The notes beneath the pieces are model-generated. The model saw nothing but the letters and a program-made list of their open reading frames with translations, searched no databases and was not told where the DNA came from. A stretch of 64,000 nucleotides of DNA from JBEKCB01 sp052139675 (GTDB taxonomy: Bacteria; Planctomycetota; Brocadiia; CAIUPP01), in NCBI GenBank assembly GCA_052139675.1, contig JBKQWE010000026.1, positions 8,510-72,509 of the forward strand, given 5' to 3'. Below, one piece after another: positions 49,176-56,987 of this stretch (position 1 is its first letter; each line of letters begins with the position of its first letter). A program made the position numbers and the translations under genes.

Positions 49176-52037
49176 ATGAAGAAGCTCTTGCGGTCGGCGG
49201 CGCTGGTTTCGGCTGTGCTGGTCATCGCGGCCTCAGCGCGGGCCGAGGAAAAGAAGGTCACGTTCGATAACAAGGAAGCCATCGCCGGGTGGACGGTGTC
49301 CGGCGACGTGGCGGTTGACGCGGCGAAGACGCGCCCGGACGGCGCGGGCGGGTCGCTCAAGATCGGCCCGGGCGGCAAGGCCGTCTGGAAGCTCGGCGAC
49401 GCCGACCTTTCGGGCAAAGTGGAGTTCTGGGTTTACGAGGACGGCAAGGCGCCGGCGGACCCGAAGGCGCACGGCTACGGGTCGCTCTGGGGCGTCATGA
49501 CGGCGGACGGCCACGCCCTGGTCAGCGGGGCGATCTATGCTCCGTACCTGGGCGGCGACACGACGTACGCCGTGGGCGAGTTCAATCCGGCGAAGGCGGG
49601 CGACCTGCCCTCGCTCAAGTGCCAATACCTCGGGCTGGACCGCGCGGTCGGCTGGCACAAGTGGACGTTCGACATGGACGCCGATACGGGCCTGACGATC
49701 CTGGTGGACGACAAGGATGTGAACGGGACGACGCCCAAGTCGCGGTTCGACTGGAACAAGACGGATCTTCCGGGAATCGCGGCCATCATTTTCATGGGCG
49801 ACGCGACCAAGGACGCCGCGCAGACTCTGTGGGTCAACGGCCTGACCGTGGCCCAGGGCCCGGCGATGACGGCCAGGCTGGCGCCGCCTCCGCCGCCGCC
49901 GCCGTTCCTGCCGGAGAAGGATCCCGCCGCGGCGGAAGGGCCGGCGGTCAAGTACGTCGCTGCCTTGGCCAACCAGCATCCGCGGCTGCTGTTCACCGCC
50001 GACCGGATTGCGCAGCTCAAGGCGTTTTACAACAGCCCGCAGGGCAAGACCTACCGGCAGGAGATGGAAGGATACATGGCCGGATGCACGGTGCCGGCGG
50101 ACCGCAAGACGAGCCCGGCCTGGGGACAGGAGTACGGCCTGTTCAAGATGCCGATGGTCGCTCTGCACTATGTGCTGACCAAGGACCCCGATTCATTCCA
50201 GAAGTCGGTGGCGTACCTGAAATGGCTTGCCGGGACGGCCGATTGGACCGAGGGCGGCGAGCCGGCCGTGGAAGACACGCCGGAAGCCTACGCGAAAGTC
50301 ATGGAGAAGTTGAAGGCGCTGGGACCTTACGACGAGCGGAACAGCGACACGACCGCTTCGTTCTGCATGGTCGGCGCGTCGCTCACCTGGGACTGGCTGT
50401 ACAACGACCTGGACCCGGCGTTCCGGGAGATGTTCCGGCAGGTGCTCTGGGAGCACGCCCGCGTGATGTACTACGGCGGCCACAAGGGCGGCAATCCCGA
50501 GGGCGGCTATTGGCGCGGCGTGCCGGCGTATAATCACCGCTGGTTCCGCGACTGGGGCCTGACGCTGGCGGCGCTCGGCGCGGGCGAGGGCAAACCGGAG
50601 CAACAGTGGCTGCTCAGCGAAGTGGAGAAGGAACTCAAGTTCATGGCGGCGTGGCTGCCGGTGGACGGCAGCCAGCACGAAGGCCCGGGTTACGGCTCCA
50701 GCGCGGGCGCGCTGGGAATGGCCTTCGAGGTCTCGGACGATTTGAGCGGGACGCATTACCTCGACACGCCGTTCTTCAAGAGCGTCGCGGAATACACGAT
50801 GGAGACCTCGGCGCCGGGCATGGAGGAGTCGCTCTACTTCGCCGATTGCTGGACCAAGGAACTCGGCATGAATTCGTTCTTCCTGAAAACCGCCGCGGCG
50901 CACAAACAGGCCGACGTCATGGACGGCATCCGGCATGCCCTCCAGCTCCACGCGAAGGATTGGGGCACGGAGGATTCCGCCTGGGAGCCGCTGATCTACG
51001 ATGATTCGAACATCAAAGGCGGGCGCTACGCCAACCTGCCGAAGTCGGCGTTCCTGCCGGACCTGGGGATCTCCATCAGTCGCGATTCCTGGCAGGACAA
51101 GGCCGTGGCCGCGATGTTCAAGTGCGGGCCGATGGGCGGCTACAAATCCAACTCCTGGCGCCCGACCCATATGGACGGTCAGAACCTGCCCTACCTGAAC
51201 GTGGCGCACGACCATCCCGATGCGAACTCCTTCATCGTCCTGGGCGACGGCGAGTACCTGGCCGAGACGGACCGCTATTGTGAGCAGCCGGGCAAGCTCT
51301 CCTCGAGCATCAATACGATCCTGATCAACGGCATCGGCCAGGCCGCGGACGGGCGGCCCGAAGGGGACACCTGGCAGCAACCCGGCGGCGCCGACATGAC
51401 CGAGCAGGGCAAGATCACCGCTTACAAGGACGCCGGCGACGTCGTGGTGACCGAAGGCGAGGCGGCCGGATCGTACCTGGCCTACGGCGAGCCCGGGGCC
51501 AGGAAGAGTCGCCCGGCGCTGGACCGTTTCCGCCGGACGTTCATCTGGGTCAAGGGCGGCTACATTCTGACGTTCGACGACATCCGTTCGTCCAAGCCGG
51601 TCGAGATCACCTGGCTCATCCAGGGCGCCAAGCTTCAGCCGGTGAGCGCGGCCGAGGGACGGTATAAGCTGGCCAAGGGCCAGGCCCAGTGCGAGTTCCA
51701 GCTTGTGGCGGACGTGCCGCTCCAGTCGAAGATCGGCGTCTCGACCGCCAACGATCACAGCAAACTGATGAACTGGCAGCAGCTCCAGGCCAGCGCCGAA
51801 GGGACCGCCGCGCGGTACGCCTGCGTTATTGACCCGTGGCACAAGAACGTGAAGGTGACCCTGACGCCCGACGGACCGGACAAGGCGACCCTCACGGTCA
51901 GCGGCCCGGGCATCGCCGACACGTGGCAATGGCAGGCGGGCAAGGGCAAGTTCGAGGCGGCCACCTGGCACGGCTCGCGCCGCGGCGGGTTCGACATTAC
52001 GGTGGACGCCAAAACGGCTGTGCCGCCGTCGCCGTAA
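49176..52037 (+). CDS. Heparinase II/III-family polysaccharide lyase with N-terminal sugar-binding-like domain
   Basis: 953 aa from ATG 49176 (GGAAGGA six bases upstream). Signal peptide ~1-23 (AALVSAVLVIAASARAEE). Residues ~25-230 are beta-rich like a laminin-G/CBM module (WTVSGDVAVDAAKTRPDG ... WHKWTFDMDADTGLTILVDD), then a Pro-rich linker (APPPPPPFLP). The helical (alpha/alpha) toroid starts at HPRLLFTADRIAQLKAF, with HNHRWFRDWGLTLAALG-type and DGSQHEGPGYGSSAGALGM segments (catalytic Tyr region). The C-terminal beta-sandwich has NVAHDHPDANSFIVLGDGEY, where family members keep the His. It cleaves uronic-acid-containing, often sulfated, polysaccharides by beta-elimination, outside the cell. 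Exact glycan unknown. Confidence 0.9.
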   Translation: MKKLLRSAALVSAVLVIAASARAEEKKVTFDNKEAIAGWTVSGDVAVDAAKTRPDGAGGSLKIGPGGKAVWKLGDADLSGKVEFWVYEDGKAPADPKAHGYGSLWGVMTADGHALVSGAIYAPYLGGDTTYAVGEFNPAKAGDLPSLKCQYLGLDRAVGWHKWTFDMDADTGLTILVDDKDVNGTTPKSRFDWNKTDLPGIAAIIFMGDATKDAAQTLWVNGLTVAQGPAMTARLAPPPPPPPFLPEKDPAAAEGPAVKYVAALANQHPRLLFTADRIAQLKAFYNSPQGKTYRQEMEGYMAGCTVPADRKTSPAWGQEYGLFKMPMVALHYVLTKDPDSFQKSVAYLKWLAGTADWTEGGEPAVEDTPEAYAKVMEKLKALGPYDERNSDTTASFCMVGASLTWDWLYNDLDPAFREMFRQVLWEHARVMYYGGHKGGNPEGGYWRGVPAYNHRWFRDWGLTLAALGAGEGKPEQQWLLSEVEKELKFMAAWLPVDGSQHEGPGYGSSAGALGMAFEVSDDLSGTHYLDTPFFKSVAEYTMETSAPGMEESLYFADCWTKELGMNSFFLKTAAAHKQADVMDGIRHALQLHAKDWGTEDSAWEPLIYDDSNIKGGRYANLPKSAFLPDLGISISRDSWQDKAVAAMFKCGPMGGYKSNSWRPTHMDGQNLPYLNVAHDHPDANSFIVLGDGEYLAETDRYCEQPGKLSSSINTILINGIGQAADGRPEGDTWQQPGGADMTEQGKITAYKDAGDVVVTEGEAAGSYLAYGEPGARKSRPALDRFRRTFIWVKGGYILTFDDIRSSKPVEITWLIQGAKLQPVSAAEGRYKLAKGQAQCEFQLVADVPLQSKIGVSTANDHSKLMNWQQLQASAEGTAARYACVIDPWHKNVKVTLTPDGPDKATLTVSGPGIADTWQWQAGKGKFEAATWHGSRRGGFDITVDAKTAVPPSP

Positions 52038-52172
52038 TGCGGGCGGCAAGGCGTACCCAGAATTCCCCGGTCGTGATCGCAAGCATCCGCGAAATATCGG
52101 CTCAGAACATGATGCGAAGGATCCTTCTGGGGTCCGCCTGACTCGGATACAAAAACTCCAGTGAGGTAGAGT

Positions 52173-53261
52173 ATGAGCGGATTCTCCGCTACCAGACTGC
52201 AGATCTTGACCCTAGCCACACTGGTCCTCTTCGCCGTCGGCTGCGCTCGCGACAGGAAAGGCCCCGGCGAGAGCGTTTTGAGCGCGATGCCGGCCGGCCA
52301 GGCCGTCGCCTCGCAGGAGCAGGAGATCACCCCGTTGGATTTCGGCGCCGTCGGCGACGGCAAAGCCGACGACACGCAGCCGCTGCAGGCTGCCGTGGAT
52401 GCGGCCATCTCGAAGAAGATCAAGCTGACCTCGCCCATGTCCGCCGTTTATGCGATCAAGGCTCCCATCCAGGTGCGTAGCACACTCAACGCCGATTTCC
52501 AAATGGCCGAGATCCGGGCGGCCGCCCCGATGGAAGCCCTCCTGCGGTATGAAACCTGGGACCGCTACACCCTGATCCAAAATCTCCGCCTCGACGGGAA
52601 CCTGATGGCCGACACCTGTCTCGACATCGTTGTCGGAAGCAAGATGCGGGTGGACAATCTGATCACAGGCCGCCATCGCAAGATCGCGTTGAAGATCGCA
52701 AAAGGAAATGAGATCTTCGTGCAGAACTCCCACATCAATGCGGCGACACCCGAGGACAACAGCGCCGAGTCCGCCGAGGACACCGTCGGGATAGATATCG
52801 CCACTTCGGACTGCCACTTCTCCGACATCGTGATCATTGACTGCAAGACGGCGATTATCAACCGCGGGCTCAACTACTACAGCCGCATCCACGCCTGGAC
52901 CTTCAAGCCGGAGATCATAAAGGACTCCGTCTTCTTCGATCTCTGGCGGGACTGCATCATCTCCGAAAGCTTTGCCGACACCTTCTACATCTGCTTCCGG
53001 CTGCGCCGGCCGGGAATCGGGTGCAAGATCATCGGCTGCACCTCGTACTACAACGAGGAATTCTACCGGGCCGACCGAGGGCATGTGGCGCCCTACCTCT
53101 TCTGGGTGGACGAGGGCGACGGCCGGGGCACCGCCATGCAGTCGTCCGTAATGCTGGCCCCCAAAGCCATGGACGGGCACTACGCCAACATCGCAAACTG
53201 CGCCGTCTATACCGACGGCTCGACCAGTTTTTCCCGCTGGCAGGGCGCGCCCGAGCATTGA
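52173..53261 (+). CDS. Pectate-lyase-3-type beta-helix lipoprotein
   Basis: 362 aa from ATG 52173 with GAGGTAGAG upstream. The lipoprotein signal ends in the lipobox AVGC (~residue 24). The mature start ITPLDFGAVGDGKADDTQPL is the hallmark of the Pectate_lyase_3/GH28-like right-handed beta-helix. Helix rungs follow (NADFQMAEIRAAAP, IQNLRLDGNLMADTCLDIVV, FVQNSHINAAT, FSDIVIIDCKTAIINRGLNY, CKIIGCTSYYNEEFYRADRG). No catalytic triad can be assigned. Probably anchored in the outer membrane and acting with the heparinase-type lyase 135 bp upstream. Confidence 0.87.
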   Translation: MSGFSATRLQILTLATLVLFAVGCARDRKGPGESVLSAMPAGQAVASQEQEITPLDFGAVGDGKADDTQPLQAAVDAAISKKIKLTSPMSAVYAIKAPIQVRSTLNADFQMAEIRAAAPMEALLRYETWDRYTLIQNLRLDGNLMADTCLDIVVGSKMRVDNLITGRHRKIALKIAKGNEIFVQNSHINAATPEDNSAESAEDTVGIDIATSDCHFSDIVIIDCKTAIINRGLNYYSRIHAWTFKPEIIKDSVFFDLWRDCIISESFADTFYICFRLRRPGIGCKIIGCTSYYNEEFYRADRGHVAPYLFWVDEGDGRGTAMQSSVMLAPKAMDGHYANIANCAVYTDGSTSFSRWQGAPEH

Positions 53262-53667
53262 GGGCTGCGGCCGGCTGCGACGATAGCAGCACAAGATAAG
53301 TCGTGTGCCCCGGAACTCCCGAATGGTTCGGCCCGTTCCGTGTTCGGGGACAGGGCCTTGACAACACTCTCCCATCGGCGGAGATGTAACGGCCTTTCCT
53401 GCGGACGCGAAGGCGGACCTGGCGAAGGCGGAGGCTACTGTGGTGAGCCTAGTCACGGCCGGGAAAAAGGCGGTGTAGCTAGATTGGAGCGGGGCGGCAG
53501 ATTATCGCCGCCCCGCTAATATTTCCGAGAGGGTTCAGCCTTTACTTGATCTCCGATGGCGACCGCAGTCATAGGTCGCGCATCCGGCATCTCACGCCTA
53601 CTTCCCGAATCTTCGTTCAGATCACTGAGAAAGAAGGCAAAGAAGCACCAGCACGAAGTCTAAATCC
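53262..53667. other. Intergenic region with possible gene remnant and terminator
   Basis: At about 53380-53478 the rightward frame reads GDVTAFPADAKADLAKAEA, then TVVSLVTAGKKAV and a TAG stop, ten bases before a strong hairpin (53488-53517). It looks like the C-terminus of a protein, but an in-frame TGA lies just upstream and there is no start codon, so it may be a remnant. The rest is empty. Confidence 0.35.
53488..53517 (+). terminator. Terminator-like hairpin
   Basis: A perfect 11-bp GC-rich stem (AGCGGGGCGGC / GCCGCCCCGCT) with an 8-base loop, followed by AATATTT. It closes the rightward transcript of the beta-helix gene or of the remnant before it. The T-run is weak. Confidence 0.55.
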
Positions 53668-54081
53668 TCATTTCTCGTCCTCGATTCCTTCTTTTCGCTT
53701 CCAGCGACGATTCAGGAAGAAGGCTATTCCTATGGCTATTCCCAGTCCAGGTAAAACGCCAAGCAGGAACGCGGCCATACCAACGACGGAATGCATTTGT
53801 CCCATGATGAACTGCCCTGCGAAGCATCCGATGATTACGCCGATGCTGACACCCAACCATCTCCTCTTGAAACCATAGTCCAAGCCCCCGTTCATTGCGA
53901 ATGCAATGAACGTGTAGAACGAGCCGAGGGCGAAGATGGCTAGAATATCCCAGTATTCCCGGACGTGCTGCTTGAGAATGAACTGGCGATAATAAAGAGA
54001 AATCATCATTGAAATGAACAAAATAAAGTAACCTCTTGCTGCAATACGGTTGATGGTGTTCTGAATGCGTTCATCCTGCAT
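53668..54081 (-). CDS. Small four-span membrane protein paired with an XRE regulator
   Basis: 137 aa. Spans: GYFILFISMMISLYYRQF, WDILAIFALGSFYTFIAFAM, LGVSIGVIIGCFAGQFIMG and VVGMAAFLLGVLPGLGIAIG, with a charged C-terminus (RRWKRKEGIEDEK). It resembles small membrane proteins found next to short XRE regulators, mostly in Firmicutes (DUF6773-like, from memory). It overlaps the regulator by 11 bp. Codon use is clearly more AT-rich than the surrounding genes, which suggests recent transfer. Confidence 0.72.
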   Translation of the reverse strand: MQDERIQNTINRIAARGYFILFISMMISLYYRQFILKQHVREYWDILAIFALGSFYTFIAFAMNGGLDYGFKRRWLGVSIGVIIGCFAGQFIMGQMHSVVGMAAFLLGVLPGLGIAIGIAFFLNRRWKRKEGIEDEK

Positions 54082-54283
54082 GTTCGGATTCCTCCCAGAA
54101 AAGGTCGTTCAGGGTCTTGCCGAGCGCCTTGGCGATTGCGATGCAAAGATTCAAGGTGGGATTGTACCCGCCGTTTTCGATCAAGCCGATGGTTTGGCGT
54201 GTGACGCCGGCTTTTTCGGCGAGTTCGGCCTGCGTGAGGTTGTGCTCAACTCTGGCCAACTTCAATTTGATTCTTTGGTTCAC
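54071..54283 (-). CDS. Short XRE-family transcriptional regulator
   Basis: 70 aa from GTG 54283, with AAGGAG five bases upstream. A single helix-turn-helix domain: RIKLKLARVEHNLTQAELAE, KAGVTRQTIGLIENGGYNPT, LNLCIAIAKALGKTLNDLFW. This is the compact YozG/Cro-like type, probably a repressor of its own two-gene operon. An AT-rich dyad over the promoter (54323-54350) is a possible operator. Confidence 0.9.
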   Translation of the reverse strand: MNQRIKLKLARVEHNLTQAELAEKAGVTRQTIGLIENGGYNPTLNLCIAIAKALGKTLNDLFWEESEHAG

Positions 54284-54335
54284 TTTGACTCCTTATTAGA
54301 AGGTTATTTAGCATTATGCAAGGTATATATTGCGG

Positions 54336-54364
54336 AATATAATATATATCTGTCATATTGTCAA
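54336..54364 (-). promoter_or_regulatory. Promoter of the XRE / membrane-protein pair
   Basis: Leftward -35 TTGACA (54364-54359), 17 bp, -10 TATATT (54341-54336). A dyad TATATATT-GCGG-AATATAATATATA overlaps the -10 and start region and could bind the XRE repressor. Confidence 0.68.
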
Positions 54365-54611
54365 GGATATTCTTTGCTGCAAAACGCGGCTTATTACGTA
54401 AGCACTTATCTTGAAGTGCTTTGCAATCATGCTTTTTTCAGAAATTACCGAATATTTCTCGAATTCAATCGAATGGCAGCATCGAGAGCATGGTAACTGC
54501 TGTGAAAGAGACGGGCTAGCCAGATTCGGCCTCGTTTTCACCGGCGTGGCAGTACAGTGGTCAGTAGGCCATTTTCAGATTTCGTAACTCTCGACGCCAC
54601 AGACACTAACG

Positions 54612-54669
54612 AATGGCGGCGCTCAGACTGGGGGTCTGGCGGTCGCGGGTTCAAGTCTCGCCGGCAACC
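54612..54669 (+). pseudogene. 3' half of a tRNA (anticodon GGG, proline-like)
   Basis: The anticodon stem-loop (TCAGA-CTGGGGG-TCTGG, 54623-54639), variable loop CGGTC, T-arm (GCGGG-TTCAAGT-CTCGC, 54645-54661) and the 3' acceptor strand CGGCAAC are present. The 5' acceptor strand (expected GTTGCCG) and a regular D-arm are not found upstream. It is a fragment, as left at the end of an element integrated in a tRNA gene. Confidence 0.55.
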
Positions 54670-54770
54670 TCTTACGCCGAAAGACATTACCGGCCGAATC
54701 ATATCGTGGCCGGCACCGGGCGTCAACGGAAAAGTCGTGCCGCAACGGCTGCTTGCAAGGTCGGCAGGTG

Positions 54771-55625
54771 ATGGATATAATCCAACGGGTTTTCGGCGGC
54801 CTTGCCCGTCGCAGGGACCTCGCTTCCATCATCGCGTCCGGATCGGAGCACGGCGTGCGCCCATCACCGATGATCTACTATCGCGACCTGGTCTGGGTCC
54901 TCGTCGCGAAGGAACTGAAGCTCCGCTACCGGAACACGGTCCTGGGGTACGCGTGGTCCGTGCTCAATCCGCTGGCGTTCGCCATGGTGTTCTTCGTCGT
55001 CTTCAAGATATTCATGCGCATTCCGGTTCCGAACTACACCCTCTACCTGATCACGGGCCTGTTCCCCTGGCAATGGTTTGCGAACTCCGTCACGGCCTCG
55101 AACTACTTCTTTCTCGACAACAGTTCCCTCATCAAGAAGGTGAAGTTCCCGAGGTATTTCCTGGTCGTTGCGGGCGTCCTGAACGACCTGATTCACTTCG
55201 CCTTCTCGATCGCGGTGATCGTCGTCTTCATGATCTTCTATCACAAGGTCCCGGCGCTGAACTGGATCGTGCTGCTGCCTTTCCTGGTGCTGGTGCAGTT
55301 CCTGCTCACGATGGGGATCGCGCTCTTCGTGTCCAGCTGCAACTTGTTCTTCCGAGACTTGGAGAGGCTCGCGGGGGTCGTGGTCATGCTTTGGTTCTAC
55401 GCGACGCCGGTGATCTATCCGGTGGACATGATTCCGCAAAGACTCAAATGGGCGACCTTCGCCAATCCGATGGCCCCGCTGATCATCTGCTGGCGAAGCC
55501 TCTTCATGGGAACCCCTTTATCGTTTTTCTACCTCGGGCAGGCTGCGGCGTGGGCCGTGCTGATTTTCATGGTCGGCCTTCAGGTCTATAAGTCCCTCGA
55601 GTGGAGGTTCGCCGAGATTGTCTAG
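54771..55625 (+). CDS. wzm: ABC-2 polysaccharide export permease
   Basis: 284 aa from ATG 54771. The ABC-2/TagG-type start YYRDLVWVLVAKELKLRYRN and TVLGYAWSVLNPLAFAMVFF is followed by six membrane spans (YTLYLITGLFPWQWFANSV, FSIAVIVVFMIFYHKV, LVLVQFLLTMGIALFVSS, LAGVVVMLWFYATPVIYPVD, FLGQAAAWAVLIFMVGL-type end). NLFFRDLERLAGVVV is the conserved cytoplasmic loop. It carries undecaprenyl-linked polysaccharide across the inner membrane with the ATPase encoded next; the two genes overlap by 8 bp. First gene of the surface-glycan locus. Confidence 0.92.
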   Translation: MDIIQRVFGGLARRRDLASIIASGSEHGVRPSPMIYYRDLVWVLVAKELKLRYRNTVLGYAWSVLNPLAFAMVFFVVFKIFMRIPVPNYTLYLITGLFPWQWFANSVTASNYFFLDNSSLIKKVKFPRYFLVVAGVLNDLIHFAFSIAVIVVFMIFYHKVPALNWIVLLPFLVLVQFLLTMGIALFVSSCNLFFRDLERLAGVVVMLWFYATPVIYPVDMIPQRLKWATFANPMAPLIICWRSLFMGTPLSFFYLGQAAAWAVLIFMVGLQVYKSLEWRFAEIV

Positions 55626-56373
55626 CGACGCGGCTGTCCGCTTCCACGAGGTCACCAAGTATTACCCGGCGAGCAATATCGCTTCCCACGGCGTCAAGCA
55701 ACTGATCCTCCATCTCCCGCGATACATCGCGACGCGCTCCCGAAGGAAGCCGTTCTGCGCGCTCGCCGACGTGTCCTTCGAAGTCCGCCGCGGCGAATCC
55801 TTCGGGATCATCGGCCGGAACGGTTCGGGCAAGAGCACCACCCTGGGCCTGATCGCGGGCGTGCTGAGGCCGAGCCAGGGCACGGTGGAGACGCAGGGCA
55901 AGATCGCGCCGCTCCTGGAACTCGGAGCGGGCTTTCACCGGCAGCTCTCCGGCCGGGATAACATCGTCCTGAACGGGATATTGCTCGGGCTGACGCGGGA
56001 ACGCGTCATGCGGCATATGGACCAGATCATCGCGTTCTCGGAGTTGGAGAGTTTCATTGACCAGCCGCTGCGCACCTATTCCACCGGAATGGTGGCGCGG
56101 CTGGGCTTCTCGGTCGCGGTGCACCTCGAGCCGGATATGCTCCTGGTGGACGAGGTGCTGGCCGTGGGAGACGAGGCGTTTCAGGCGAAGTGCCTGAAGA
56201 AGATGGCGGAGTTCAGGGCCCAAAACGTGACCATGGTCTTTGTGACTCACACCCTGACGGATGTCGAGAAGGTCTGCGACCGCGCCATGTTCCTGGTCGC
56301 CGGGCGCGTCCAGGACATCGGGAAGCCGCAGGAGGTCGTCCGCGAATACCGGAAACAGATGGCTCAGCGATAA
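55618..56373 (+). CDS. wzt: ABC transporter ATPase for polysaccharide export
   Basis: 251 aa from a TTG start inside the end of wzm. Walker A GIIGRNGSGKST (~62-73), Q-loop region KIAPLLELGAGFHRQLSGRD, signature STGMVARLGFSVAVHLEP (LSGGQ equivalent S-T-G-M), Walker B MLLVDEVLAVGDE and the H-loop TMVFVTHTLTDVEKVCDRA. The S-T-G-M signature and GAGFHRQLSGRDN belong to Wzt/TagH-type exporters. No C-terminal glycan-recognition domain is present: it ends soon after the ATPase core. Confidence 0.93.
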   Translation: MSSDAAVRFHEVTKYYPASNIASHGVKQLILHLPRYIATRSRRKPFCALADVSFEVRRGESFGIIGRNGSGKSTTLGLIAGVLRPSQGTVETQGKIAPLLELGAGFHRQLSGRDNIVLNGILLGLTRERVMRHMDQIIAFSELESFIDQPLRTYSTGMVARLGFSVAVHLEPDMLLVDEVLAVGDEAFQAKCLKKMAEFRAQNVTMVFVTHTLTDVEKVCDRAMFLVAGRVQDIGKPQEVVREYRKQMAQR

Positions 56374-56508
56374 GAGGCGCTGAAAGAGCTGCGCCTGACC
56401 GAATGGGTTTGTCAGAACGTCGAGCCGTCAGCCGTCATGCTGGATGTCGGAGCAGGGACCGGCCAAAGCGGCAAACTGCTGCGGACCACGGAAGGAGGCA
56501 GTCCTAGT
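56374..56508 (+). pseudogene. Truncated SAM-dependent methyltransferase
   Basis: Directly after the wzt stop, in the same frame, the sequence reads EALKELRLTEWVCQNVEPSA then VMLDVGAGTGQSGKLLR, which is the N-terminal SAM-binding part of a methyltransferase. The reading frame then runs into the GTAATC palindrome and ends. No start codon and no later methyltransferase motifs are present. It is probably a gene of the glycan locus cut off where the two repeat elements now sit. Confidence 0.6.
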
Positions 56509-56541
56509 GTGGTGTTTCACCTAGAGCTGGTTTCACAACCT

Positions 56542-56627
56542 CGTAATCGTAATCGTAATCTTACTCCTAATCGGCCTTCATTTGGCCGTAACAGCAAACG
56601 GCGATTACGATTAGGATTACGATTACG
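56542..56627. repeat. GTAATC-rich inverted repeat
   Basis: Left arm (56542-56573) is CGTAATCGTAATCGTAATC plus CCTAATCG-like units; right arm (56602-56627) is CGATTACGATTAGGATTACG and more, roughly the reverse complement. The 28-base loop itself contains a GGCC.. / GGCC pair (CGGCCTTCATTTGGCCG). Confidence 0.7.
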
Positions 56628-56676
56628 AACACGGATGTCGCTAAGCACCCTGCATCGGTTATGAAATAGGCTCTAG

Positions 56677-56848
56677 TATCGTGTTCCGGAAGTAACACGC
56701 ATAAGTCCAGACGGTGTCACCCTGAGCGCAGCGAAGGGTCTCATACCATAAACCGTTGCAGCGCGCCGCGTGTGAGATTCCTCGCCGTTCGGCCCTGAGC
56801 TCACGGCCGAAGGGCTACGCTCGGAATGACCGCGTATAACGGAACTTA
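56677..56848 (-). repeat. Dispersed palindromic (MITE-like) repeat, copy 3, with extra internal hairpin
   Basis: Opposite orientation to copy 2. It starts TATCGTGTTCCGGAAGTAAC and ends CGCGTATAACGGAACTT, matching copy 2 along its length. Where copy 2 has CGCTGCGCTCGG, this copy carries about 30 additional bases around TTCGGCC-CTGAGCTCAC-GGCCGAA (56788-56811), a second hairpin inside the repeat arm. Confidence 0.78.
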
Positions 56849-56987
56849 TTTCTGAAACGCCGCACTAGCGAAGGGCACATACAGGCGGACCTTGCGCGCG
56901 AGATCATGAAGAAGCGTTACCCATGTTGACGGAACTTGCCCCCACAACGCCCGTTGCGGCGCCGACCTCTTAAACGGGAATTTCCCG

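Larger units (their letters stand above)
54284..54770. other. AT-rich intergenic region with promoter and tRNA fragment
   Basis: Left part (54300-54480) is very AT-rich and carries the leftward XRE promoter. Right part holds a 3' tRNA fragment (54612-54669). No gene is supported; the open frames through the fragment translate tRNA-like sequence (GGRGFKSRRQP). Confidence 0.6.

Noticed and set aside
54557..54760. Complete tRNA gene
   Set aside because: No 5' acceptor strand complementary to CGGCAAC and no regular D-arm upstream; only the 3' half is present.
56542..56627. CRISPR array from the repeated GTAATC units
   Set aside because: Units are six bases, contiguous and arranged as an inverted repeat; no spacers and no cas genes.
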